A stretch of 64,000 nucleotides of DNA from Pisolithus tinctorius (Eukaryota > Basidiomycota > Agaricomycetes > Boletales > Pisolithaceae). This document shows positions 33,176 to 42,913 of this stretch, in pieces (the first letter of the stretch is position 1; each line of letters begins with the position of its first letter). The DNA lies in the NCBI GenBank assembly GCA_024663395.1, contig JANFAH010000005.1, positions 2,294,001 through 2,358,000 of the forward strand. The letters run 5' to 3'. The notes below the pieces were generated by a model. It saw only the letters and a list, made by a program, of their open reading frames with translations, did not search any database and had not been told where the DNA came from. The position numbers were made by a program, and so were the translations under genes.

Positions 33176-36100
33176 TCACGACGACGCGTAGAGCTTGACG
33201 ACACCATCCGCGCCTGCACTTGCCATGACAGGCAGGGAGGGGTGGAACTCGACGTCCAGTGCACCTTCCTTTGCTTTTTCTCTGTGTGACGTTATTTCTT
33301 GTGCGCACGTTCGCGAGCCCAATAAGTCCCAAAAACGTATTGAACAATCGTGTGACCCCGAGACGAGTGCGAACCCTGCCACGTCGATAGACAGCGATGT
33401 CACGCCGTCCAAGTGCGCAGGCATATTGTATGTGCATTGACCTGCCCCACAGGTGTTAGGAACGGGTGGGTCACCGTGGAATCAATGTCTAAGCGTACCA
33501 GTTATGATATCAAAGATCCGGATGAACTTGTCCTCGTGAGCAGTAATAAGTAAGGGCATCGTTGGATGTGAGACTATCTTATTGACTTGAGTCGCTACCG
33601 TGCCATCTGCGAAAACGATCAAGTATCAGTCAGCTTGTGCTTGTGGACTGAATATGACCAACCATATGTCGTGTCCGTAGGCAGCCGTGAGACCTCCTTC
33701 CCGGTCTCAATTTCGAATATTTTCACGACTGCATTTTGGTATGCTACAGCAACGTTCTTCAACTCCGTTTTGATGGCCTCGACAGAGGTAGCGCCTGGAT
33801 TCTCTTTGTCATCTTCGCCTTCGTCGTCTTCCCTATCCAATCCGTGGTATCCCCAGGACAATCGGAGAGCGCCCCCGCCAGGTACACCGACATCCCAAAC
33901 CTTGACGGTACCTTCTGCACCACAGCTTATGAGGGTACTTTCGTCTCGTACAAGGGCAAGGTCCCAAACAGCGTCAGTATGCCCAATTAGTTCACCTCGC
34001 GCAGTGGTGGAGTCATAAGGTGCGTAAGTCGTATGTGAGGGTGAGGGGAGTGACCACACTCGTATACTAGAGTCGAGAGACGCGCTGTAGATGAGATGGC
34101 ATGTCGGCGAGTGCACAAGGCACGTGATCCCAGCAGAGTGGCCGCGAAGAGTGAGCTGAGGCTCACTTTCAGTCGTAGGACGAACACTAAAGACGCAGTG
34201 AATAAAGGATGAAAGGAGCAATTAGGTGACGTACACAGATGAAGTCAAGCCGGCAACGTCCATCCGCCAGATTTTCACAGTGCCGTCGTCTCCGCCAGTT
34301 GCCAGGCAGAGCTCAGTCGGGTGGAAAGCTAACGCGCGCACGGCGTCCAAGTGACTGAAAACGAACCTGGTGTTAGCGCCTACCCATGCGAAGACGGCGG
34401 ACAGGAGCAAACCTTCTCAAAGTCCTCTTAGGTTTCCATAACTTGGTGCCCTCACCTTCACCTTCCTCAACACCAACGCTGACACTCTCGGATTCATCCT
34501 CCTCTTCGCCCTCTTCTGGCTCATCCTCTTCACTATCATGCCATCGCCTCGCCTGCTCTTGGTATGACGAGCGAAGCTTCTCACGCCAGTTACTGTCAGG
34601 GCGGAAAATGGCTGTCAGTTGTTTCGGTTGTTGTCCGTCCTCAACGGAAGACTCGGTGGCTGGGGCGCCATCCTGCTGTAACAGTGACGGTGACGGCTGC
34701 ATTTGTGACCGCTGGGGCTGCGACGGCGGCTGTACGTGGTGGGGGGGCTGATTATCTTGTGATTGCAGGGCTTGCCGCTGCTGCTGTACCGGCTGTTGCT
34801 GGTTCTGATACAGTCCCGCACCAGCGGGAGAAAGCGGACACCCTCGCTCCAAAGAACCCGTGGAAGCAGGCGTACTTGCCTGATTAGAAGGAAGGGTTAT
34901 GCCATTGCTGACACCAGGTGCACCACCCATGACTGGGAACTCCTTGCCCGGCAAGCCGCCCGTAGTACTGCATATCCCTTGTCCTACGGCGTTGGTTTCC
35001 GGAAGCTGTTTCTTTGGCCGGCCATTGTAGATCGACTCAAAGAACCCCTGTGTTTGTCCAGGTTGTGGAAGAGCAGATGCCTGGGGACCGTTGATACCAG
35101 GTCCTGCACTGACACTGACACTAGGAGCACCAGCACTGGTATTAACATTGACACCACCCGCTGAACCAGGGTTCAAGATTGACGGAGTGGGTCCAATGGC
35201 AGGGTTTGGGTTAGTGATAAGTGGACGGTTTGGGAGAGGGTTCATTGCCTGCGGGGAAGTAAGGTAGGAGATTTCCTGTAGGCATTGCTTGAGGTATTCG
35301 CGGCTGCGAGCGCGAGACTTGGGGTCGCGCCCTGGAGGTGGTTTAGTACCGATTGTGGCGGCGGCCACGCTGGACGTCTGTACACCAGTGGTACTTGGGA
35401 GCGGGGGATTCCCCGACCACGAGGGCTGGCGAGCAGGACCAGGACCTACACTGTTCGCTCCACGCTCCGGTGGTAAAGAGGAGTCTTACAAGCAAGACCA
35501 TTTTAGCATTTGCGAGGCGGTGGATGAGGTGGAACGAGGCACACCTTCGCTCCGCGGCGAGCTTCCGCTACTGCCGTCTTTCACATCTTCTTTTAAACTT
35601 TGCTGAAAGGCACTTGGCTTGGACGGCATCGTTGTAGACGGTTGTCCAAGTTGCTTTGAGCTGTTGCGCCATCGGGATTGTGACGAGGACCACAACCTTC
35701 AGAATCGGGGTGGGCAAGCTTGAAATGAAAAGCGCGTACCGTTCCATACGCAACGCGTATTCCAGCATCTTGATGCGACGCATGAGGTCGAGCTTTACAT
35801 TTTCAAATGACCGGCGTTCTCCCTCGAGGAGGGCAATGCGAGCCTAAAGGGGTGAAATATAAGCCCAAGGAGCCCCCATACAAGCAGCGATGCAGTCGAT
35901 GACCGTGTCGTCAGACCGCCGGGGAAAGAGATACGTAGTGCAGAAAAATAATAAAAAACGAGTGGGCCAAGTGCTCACCCTCATTTCAGCCCTCTCAATT
36001 TCCCACTCGTTTCTGTCGCGCTCGTAGCGACGCCATTCCGTCTGTAAGAAGTGGAGTACGCTGGACAGAGTGTAATCCTGGCCGTTTTGTGGGGGCGGAG

Positions 36101-36374
36101 GTGGAATGCCCTGGCCCTGTTGTGCAAGAGGACCCTGTTGCTGCTGTTGCTGAGGAGGAGGTCCCGCATTTGCCTGCGGGTTTGGTGGCGGTTGGAGTGC
36201 ACTCAGCATGGGGATCTGAATGGTCGTCGTCTGCTGTGGATGGTGAATGTTGGGCGGTGGGTTTGGATGTGAGGGTTGTGCTGAGGCAGCAGTGCTGGTA
36301 CTGCTGGAGTGGTATGGCGGCTGCTGCTGCTGAGACGGTTTGACGTTGGAGGCGAGACGGGACGTCGTCAACAT
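33176..36374 (-). CDS. Striatin (PRO11/FAR8-type), WD40 scaffold
   Basis: Regulatory B-type subunit and scaffold of the STRIPAK phosphatase complex, which governs hyphal fusion and fruiting in fungi. The N-terminus ([17 protein letters not shown]) is Gln/Pro-rich. It is followed by the striatin core [32 protein letters not shown] with the caveolin-binding and coiled-coil part, then [20 protein letters not shown] and [13 protein letters not shown]. The central exon (34440-35250) is low in complexity and ends in an acidic [14 protein letters not shown] run. WD40 repeats follow: [56 protein letters not shown], and [13 protein letters not shown] with [10 protein letters not shown], ending [10 protein letters not shown]. 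The start at 36374 is the first ATG; an upstream TTG is not used. Gene structure looks intact. Confidence 0.92.
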
Positions 36375-36586
36375 TGCAAACAAAAACAACGCTCTTCACA
36401 CACCAACCACTGGGGAAAGAAGACGAAGAAGAGAGAAAAAAAGAGTATATACAGGTCTTTTAATCACTTTCACACTCTGCATTCGAAAGAAAACTTTATT
36501 GTACAACAAAGACGCGTAACGTGTTCTACGCAAGGCCCTGGGATCCCCTCGTGGACGACCGCCCTGAATGACACCGTCCCTAAGTG
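36375..36586. promoter_or_regulatory. Shared promoter, striatin / first HET gene
   Basis: 212 bp between divergent starts. TATATA at 36446-36451 lies 72 nt upstream of the striatin start and 135 nt upstream of the HET start. The right half (from about 36511) is repeated upstream of the second HET gene at 38815, so it belongs to the duplicated unit. Confidence 0.45.
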
Positions 36587-38788
36587 ATGGGAGAGCCCTC
36601 AAGAGTGCTCCAAGGACTAGGACAGCGCATTCAGCAGGCTGTATCCTCGTTGAAAGCGAATCATCACACCGAAGGATCCTCGTCGACACTCTGCGCAACT
36701 TGTGCTGCGTTGGATATCAAACAGATCCTTCGCGATGGTCTCCGCGAAGAAGACAAGGTCTGCCTTGGCTTACTTCTAGATATTATGGATAAGAGTGATC
36801 GCTGTGGCCTGTGTTCCCTTGTCTCCGATCTCATACGGCGACGTTGGCGTCTTCACGACTTCCCTAACGCAGACCTTCGGAATGTCATCTGCCATCTGTC
36901 TTCGCCCGAGTTCGTCAAAGCTGGCCCCCGAGGCGGAAAATCATACCATCGTCTTTACATACATCCTTCGCGCCGTCTACCGGATATACAAAGGCAACTG
37001 GTGGCTGCTGAAGCGGCACTTCATCTGGATATCCAATTGTTAGAAGAAGACTCTCGCAAGATGTCGAGATCAAGGGATTTCCACGGTCGCAGGCTAAAGG
37101 AAGAGGTTGACATCAGTCCGGTCAAGAAGTGGATCAAATGCTGTGAATTAGAGCACGACTGCGAGTCTGTTTGGTGGAGACGGAGTGACGACTGTCTTCC
37201 CGACTTTGTCAGGATGATAGACGTAACGAAGATGGCCTTGGTCCCCGCATCTCCGGATTGCCGCTACGTAGCTCTTAGCTACGTCTGGGGAGGTCCCGGG
37301 GATTACTACTGGACGACAACGAAGAATATAAATTCCCGGGGCCACCCAACTGGACTTGACGCGGGCATTCTCCCAGCAACCATCCGGGACGCGATCCATC
37401 TTACTCGCCGAATCGGCGAGCGGTACCTATGGATCGGTGCGTTATGCATCCTCCAAGACAGTCCAGCAGACAAGGGTACCCAGATTTGCATCATGGACTT
37501 GATTTATAGCAGGGCTACGATCACCATCTTCGCCGCCAGCGGAAATGGTGTTCGTGACGACCTACCAGGCATTTCATCGGGTTCCCGGACAATAACCCAA
37601 CATATTAAATGTGTCCAAGGACTCCATCTCGCAATACCGCTTCCACCACTTTCGGAAGCACTGAACGAGTCCATTTGGAACACGCGAGGCTGGACTTTTC
37701 AAGAAATTCTCCTTTCACGCCGTCGCTTGGTCTTTACCAGACACCAGATGTATTTTGAATGTGTAAAAACCGTCTGGTGTGAAGATGTCGTTGGAGAGAG
37801 CAAGACTTTGTCTTCCACTCCCATGTTTCGGACGGCGGTGCACCTTCCCGAATATCCCCAAGGCAATCCCATGAACGTCAGGAACTACACCGACGCTGTG
37901 GGATGATACTCGCAGCGCCGCCTGACCGTCGAATCGGACATCATCGCCGCAATAACTGCGTTCCTAAATGTTGTGGTCAAAAGGGAGCCTGCTGGAGGTG
38001 ATCCTAAGAAATCGTTCCGGTTTGGAATGTGGATAAGGTACCTGGATAACTCCTTGTTGTGGCAGCCCAGCCTGCGCGAAGCTCTCGCGCGCCGCACGGT
38101 AGCAGACGGTGACCACACGCGATGGCCGTCTTGGGCATGGACAGGTTGGAAAGGTGTTGTTCAGTACGGAGGCGAGTCGCTGATGCTGTATGGCTTTGAC
38201 TTCGCAATGCCTGCTACTTCTAACGAATCGCTTGTTACCGCCTGGCACATGGTTGACGAAGATGGGAGGGCTGTTCGACTGGATGCTAAAATGATCTTAG
38301 CAAGTTGGATCGCAGATCGAACAAATCCTTAGATGTATGCACGGTGCGACAACTATGTGAGTGATCTGGAACTGGAATGTTCACCGCCACCAGGGACGTT
38401 GATCTTTCGCACTCGCTGCGCGCACTTCCAAGTGATCAGGGTGGACGATGATGTTGCAAATGCGGACGAAGCCGCAGCTCACGTTATTTTTCACATCGTC
38501 CCGGTCGATCCAGCACCACAGAGTAATGCTGGGCGCATCATCCTGCCTGCTTCGGTAGTATCCCCGACAATTTTCGAGTTCATCGTGCTTTCACGTGGTG
38601 AGGGGATTCACGGCATCTATGACGAGTTCACGTGGGGGAAAAGGTACTCCGGGTGTGCATTGCATGTAATGGCAGTGCAAAGGACACACAATGACTCTCG
38701 CGTTAGGGAACGAGTTGGGATAGGTGTCATTGTCGAATCGGCATGGATGAAGAGCCATGGGGAGGAGTGTGTCGTATTGCTTGCGTAG
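36587..38788 (+). pseudogene. HET-domain gene, copy 1, two in-frame stops
   Basis: Diverged copy of the HET gene at 38936. The frame is single and unbroken by indels out of phase, but it has TGA at codon 440 (37904-37906, where copy 2 has GGA) and TAG at codon 582 (38330-38332, where copy 2 has CAG). Reading through both stops matches copy 2 to its end at 38788. Four codons are missing before the second stop. The HET motif reads LWIGALCI at residue 284; copy 2 and the family have Asp there (LWIDALCI). The N-terminal Cys pairs (CATC, CGLC) and YVALSYVWGGPG are kept. It is either a pseudogene or a gene now making a 439-residue protein that keeps the whole HET domain but not the C-terminal part. 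No intron is visible. Confidence 0.8.
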
Positions 38789-38935
38789 AAATTTACCCCT
38801 GTTGTGCTTAGTAAGACGCATAGCGTGTTCTATGCAAGCGGTAAGGCCCTGTCAACCCCCTCGCGGATGACCACTGGGACCGCCCTGAATGACACCATTC
38901 CTAAGTGATGGCAGTGCCTTCAAGAGTGGTACTCC

Positions 38936-41167
38936 ATGCTTCAAAGACTAGGACAACGCCTGCAGCAGGCTATACCCTCTCTAAATGCAAATCATCACAT
39001 CCAAGGCATAGCTACACCCACATCGACACTCTGCACAACTTGTGCTGCGTTGGATATCAAACAGATCCTTCGCGATGGTCTCTCCGAGGGAGATAAGGTC
39101 TCCCTTGGCCTGCTCCTAGACATCATGGATAAGAGCGATCGCTGTGGCCTGTGTTCCCTTGTTTCTGATCTCATACGGCGACGCTGGCGTCTTCACAACT
39201 TCCCTGACGCAGATCTTCAGAATATCAAGCTTTATCTGTCTTCGCGCGAATTCGTCGAGCCTGTCGTCCCAGATCCCCAAGGCAGAAAAACGTGCCATCG
39301 TCTCTACATACATCCTTCACACCGTTTACCGGATATACAAAGACAACTGATAACTACTGGTGCGGCACTTCATCTGGATATCCAATTGTTAGAAGAAGAC
39401 TACCGCAAACTATCGAGATCGAGGGATCTTCATGGTCGCAGACTAGAGGAAAATATTGACGTCGGTCTGATCAAGAAGTGGATCAAAAATTGTGAAACAG
39501 ATCATGACTGCGAGTCTGTGTGGTGGAGACCCAGCGACGAGGGTCTCCCTGACTTTGTTAGAATGATAGATGTAACAAAGATGGCGCTAGTTCCTGCATC
39601 CCCAGATTGCCGCTACGTAGCTCTTAGCTACGTCTGGGGAGGTCCCGGGGATTACTACTGGACGACAACAGAGAACATAAAGACCCGGGTCCACCCTGCA
39701 GGACTAGACGCGGGCATCCTCCCAGCGACCATCCGGGATGCGATCCATCTTACTCGCCAGATCGGCGAGCGGTACCTATGGATCGATGCATTGTGCATCC
39801 TTCAAGACAGTCCATCGGACAAGGGTGCCCAGATTTGCATCATGGACCTCATTTATAGCAGGGCTGCGTTCACTATCTTCGCTGCCAGTGGAATGAGCGT
39901 ACGCGATGGTCTGTCAGGCATTCTACCGGGCTCCCGGTCAGTAACCCAACACATTGAATGTGTTCAGGGGTTTCATCTCGCAATACCGCTTCCATCACTT
40001 TCGGAGGCACTGGCCGAGTCCAACTGGAACACGCGAGGCTGGACTTTTCAAGAAATTCTCCTCTCACGTCGTCGCTTGGTCTTCACCAAACACCAGATGT
40101 ACTTTGAGTGTACAAAAGATGTCTGGTGTGAAGACGTCGTTGCAGAGAGCAAGGCTTTGTCTTCCAGTCGTCCTCTGTATATTTCAGGCACAAGCATATC
40201 TCTTCCCAAACCCGACTATCCCGGAGCTAGTTACATGACAGTGACGGACTACGCCACCGCCGTGGCAGGATACTCGCAGCGGCGCCTGACTGTCGAATCA
40301 GACATCATTGCTGCCATAACTGCGTTGCTAAACGTCTTGACCAGAAACTGCGAGCCTGCCGGAAGTGATCCTAAGAAAGCATTTCAGTTCGGGATGTGGA
40401 TAAGGTACCTGGACGCCTCCTTACTGTGGCAGCCCAGTCTTCGCGAAGTCCTCGTGCGCCGCACGGTACCAGATGGCAATCGCCCGTTATGGCCGTCTTG
40501 GGCATGGGCAGGTTGGAAAGGTGCTGTCCAGTACGGAAACGAATCGCAGATGTTGGATGGCTATGACTCCGACGTGCATGCACGTCCTGACGAGTCGCTT
40601 GTTACAGCCTGGTACATGGTTGACGAAGATCGGAGCATCATTCAACTGGACGTCGAGCCAATCTTAGCAAATTGGACTGCACCCGTGAATGCAGAGCCAA
40701 CAAACCCTCAGATGTACGCACGATCGGAGAACTATGCGAGTGATCTGGAACTGGAATTTTCACCGTCACCGGGGACGTTGATCTTTCGTACTCGCCGTGC
40801 GCACTTCCAGGTGGTCAAGGTGGACGACGGTGTTGTAAATACGGATGCATCCGCCCCTCACGCTGTTTTTCACATTGTTCCTGTCGATCCAGCACGCCAA
40901 AGTAATGCCGGGCGCATCATCCTGCCTGCTTCGGTAGCATCGCCGGCGACTTTCGAGTTCGTTGTGCTTTCACGTTGCGATGGAATTCGCGGTATGTGGG
41001 ACGAGCTTACGTGGGGAGAAAGGTATTATGGGTGTGTGTTGCATGTAATGGCGGTGCAGGAGACACCCAATGATTCTCGGGTAAGGGAACGCGTTGGGAT
41101 AGGTGTTGTCGTCGAATCGGCATGGATGAAGAGCCATGCGGAGGAGTGTGTGGTATTACTCGCATAG
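38936..41167 (+). CDS. HET-domain protein (heterokaryon incompatibility-like), copy 2
   Basis: Intact single-exon gene of 743 residues. HET domains are TIR-like effector modules used in fungal non-self recognition and cell death. The N-terminus has a CxxC-x33-CxxC pattern (Cys 33, 36, 70, 73), common in basidiomycete HET proteins and perhaps metal-binding. The HET domain spans about residues 220-380 with RYVALSYVWGGPGDYYWTT, ILPATIRDAIHLTR, LWIDALCILQDS (Asp 284), IYSRAAFTIFAASG and WNTRGWTFQEILLSRRRLVF. The C-terminal 350 residues have SQRRLTVESDIIAAITALLN and WPSWAWAGWKGAVQY, usual in this group, and then a region without known domain. It has no NACHT or repeat domain. The start at 38936 is the first ATG in frame; the ATG at 38908, at the copy 1 start site, is out of frame here. 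Confidence 0.9.
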   Translation: MLQRLGQRLQQAIPSLNANHHIQGIATPTSTLCTTCAALDIKQILRDGLSEGDKVSLGLLLDIMDKSDRCGLCSLVSDLIRRRWRLHNFPDADLQNIKLYLSSREFVEPVVPDPQGRKTCHRLYIHPSHRLPDIQRQLITTGAALHLDIQLLEEDYRKLSRSRDLHGRRLEENIDVGLIKKWIKNCETDHDCESVWWRPSDEGLPDFVRMIDVTKMALVPASPDCRYVALSYVWGGPGDYYWTTTENIKTRVHPAGLDAGILPATIRDAIHLTRQIGERYLWIDALCILQDSPSDKGAQICIMDLIYSRAAFTIFAASGMSVRDGLSGILPGSRSVTQHIECVQGFHLAIPLPSLSEALAESNWNTRGWTFQEILLSRRRLVFTKHQMYFECTKDVWCEDVVAESKALSSSRPLYISGTSISLPKPDYPGASYMTVTDYATAVAGYSQRRLTVESDIIAAITALLNVLTRNCEPAGSDPKKAFQFGMWIRYLDASLLWQPSLREVLVRRTVPDGNRPLWPSWAWAGWKGAVQYGNESQMLDGYDSDVHARPDESLVTAWYMVDEDRSIIQLDVEPILANWTAPVNAEPTNPQMYARSENYASDLELEFSPSPGTLIFRTRRAHFQVVKVDDGVVNTDASAPHAVFHIVPVDPARQSNAGRIILPASVASPATFEFVVLSRCDGIRGMWDELTWGERYYGCVLHVMAVQETPNDSRVRERVGIGVVVESAWMKSHAEECVVLLA

Positions 41168-41267
41168 AAATTTAACCCGACTCCGGCAGTGCCCCACTGT
41201 TGACTGCTGCGCTTAGTTCTCTACCTTCAAGTAGTTATATCTACCGCACGTATTTTCGTGGACACCT

Positions 41268-42085
41268 CTACGTCGGGGGAGGGACACCCTGTGGACCGGT
41301 GTTAAATTCAAACAGGGCGTCATCATAAGCAGACGTCAGAGCTGTAAACTTTGCTTTGGCGGAGGCTAGCACACGCATTCTTTCGACAACTGCATCGTGC
41401 ACGGTAAACACTATCGCATTACAGACACCTGAAAGAAAACTCTTACTCTTAGTGTCGGACTGCCCGCCGTAGATACTCCTTAGCCGTGCGTCTGCCCGAA
41501 AAATCACACTGGAATCCTTATCAGAAACAGCCGCTTGTATTGGAGTTGAACCTACGCTTCGTCAACCACTCCTTGGGCAGCCAGCGCACTTATGACATCT
41601 TCCCAGTTTATAGGGGAGAGCCTATTCTGCATGCTGGCAACCGTGGCAGGCCTGAGATCGGCCAGGACGTTCAAAACGTGCACTAACAGTGCTCCAGCGT
41701 GCGCGACGAGCAGGTGAGCGGTGGACGGGTGCAGTTCGTCGATTTCGGGATCGTCTGCGTCCTCATGTTCTTCTGCGGCTGATTCTTCCTTGAACTCCTC
41801 GCGCCCGTCGCCCAATTGGCGTATGACCAGTTCACCAAGGGTCTCCACCTCATCGTCCAACCTCCATTCTGGGACAGGGAAGTCTGGGAGAGGCCATCGA
41901 GTCCATGTGTCTCTGTCTGCGGCCCCCTTGCTACCTTCTGGCTGTCTTTGCTGAGCTGCGTTCTGGAGCAGATGGGTTGTTAAATCGAGGGTTCTATTTG
42001 TTCTCAGGGCTCTAATGAGGTTTGTGTATTCTGTTAGCTCTGCATGAAGGGCTGCAGCGACGGCGGCGCGTTTCTTGGCCATCAT
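41268..42085 (-). CDS. Unidentified conserved-looking acidic protein
   Basis: I do not recognise the family. The first exon runs from 42085 to about 41553 and starts MMAKKRAAVAAALHAELTEY, a helical segment, then LIRALRTNRTLDLTTHLLQN, an insertion, WTRWPLPDFPVPEWRLDDEV, an acidic run (EESAAEEHEDADDPEIDE), and LLVAHAGALLVHVLNVLADL, PINWEDVISALAAQGVVDEA. A GT-AG intron joins it to RADARLRSIYGG, and a second probable intron leads to ERMRVLASAKAKFTALTSAY and the stop at 41268. The mix of a helix-rich core and an acidic loop resembles a subunit of a nuclear complex, possibly with a histone-fold-like or SANT-like part, but this is only an impression. Exon ends at 41420-41460 are uncertain. Confidence 0.6.
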
Positions 42086-42243
42086 CGTCCCATTGACGAC
42101 TGTCGCAGACTATTTTGACACCAAAGGCGTGTCCTTAAATGGGTACTCTCGAGTAAAACTGGGTTTTCTGTACAGATCCCATCAAAACTTTATCTAATAC
42201 AGACTGGATCACTGCAGAACTTGAAGCGTATCATCTCCCAACA
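42086..42243. promoter_or_regulatory. Shared promoter, 41268-42085 gene / TMA7
   Basis: 158 bp between divergent starts; no clear TATA box. Confidence 0.4.
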
Positions 42244-42708
42244 ATGTCGCGCCAAGGTGGAAAAATGAAACCTCTGAAGGTGCATGGACGACTTTCACTG
42301 TACTGATTGACGGAATTTTAACTCGGATTATAATAAAATTGCTTTGCCCCCCTGCTGTTCTTTTTTTTTTCGCGCCGACATTTAGCAACCCAAGAAGGAC
42401 AAGAAGGAGGAGGACGAAGACGATAAGGCTTTGAAAGAAAGGAGGAAGGCAGAAGAGGCTGCGTTGAAGGCTGCACGAGAAAAAGGTACGCTTGGCCCCC
42501 GAAGATTGCCTCTTAGAAATTCACCTCACTTCGCACCTTGCAGCTGTCAAAGGTATGTATAGATTGTTATTTGTGCACCAATGGCCCACGGACACCGCGA
42601 TCGGCAGGTGGTCCGCCCCCATCAGGTGGAATCAAGAAGTGCGTGCAATCCTCATCATTACGAGATTATTGGTCCTGACGACACCTGCGCAGATCAGGGA
42701 AGAAGTGA
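42244..42708 (+). CDS. TMA7: Translation machinery-associated protein 7
   Basis: Small basic protein that associates with ribosomes. Five exons, 42244-42279, 42386-42485, 42544-42552, 42608-42638 and 42693-42708, sum to 192 nt and give 63 residues (yeast TMA7 has 64). The parts read MSRQGGKMKPLK, QPKKDKKEEDEDDKALKERR, KAEEAALKAAREK, AVKGG, PPPSGGIKKSGKK, which is the family sequence in full. The third exon is a 9-nt microexon and the last exon has 16 nt including the stop. The joins at exons 3 and 5 are fixed by the conserved KAVKGGP and GGIKKSGKK ends. The gene would be missed by a simple search for long reading frames. Confidence 0.93.
42544..42552 (+). other. 9-nt microexon of TMA7
   Basis: CTGTCAAAG between a CAG acceptor and a GTATGT donor. 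It supplies Ala-Val-Lys of the conserved KAVKGG motif; skipping it would delete three residues but keep the frame. Confidence 0.8.
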
Positions 42709-42913
42709 TCAGAGGCATGCGTGTGTGTCATCGCATTATGCCCTGCCGCGAGGTGGACTGGCATGGGTGCGGGTTTGCGATCGTTGCATGTATCTTCCGT
42801 TGCTGTACGATGTGTGTTATACATTGGGTTGTCGTTCCGTCATGATTGTGAGACGGTCGATGGTAGTTTGTTTGATATGGTGAAGTCGCCCACCATCTTC
42901 ACACCCAACGACG
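42709..42913. other. TMA7-hydrolase intergenic region
   Basis: About 205 nt with no gene; it must hold the hydrolase promoter. Confidence 0.35.

Larger units (their letters stand above)
36511..41167 (+). repeat. Tandem duplication carrying two HET-domain genes
   Basis: Two head-to-tail units of about 2.3 kb. Unit 1 begins at 36511 and unit 2 at 38815 with near-identical leader strings (GACGCGTAACGTGTTCTACG and GACGCATAGCGTGTTCTATG), followed by the shared GACCGCCCTGAATGACACC. The coding parts align without frameshift over their whole lengths. The duplication therefore included the promoter side. Divergence is visible in most lines, so the event is not recent. Confidence 0.85.

Noticed and set aside
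36511..41167. HET pair as a mobile element
   Set aside because: No transposase, integrase or terminal repeats are seen; the layout is a simple head-to-tail duplication.
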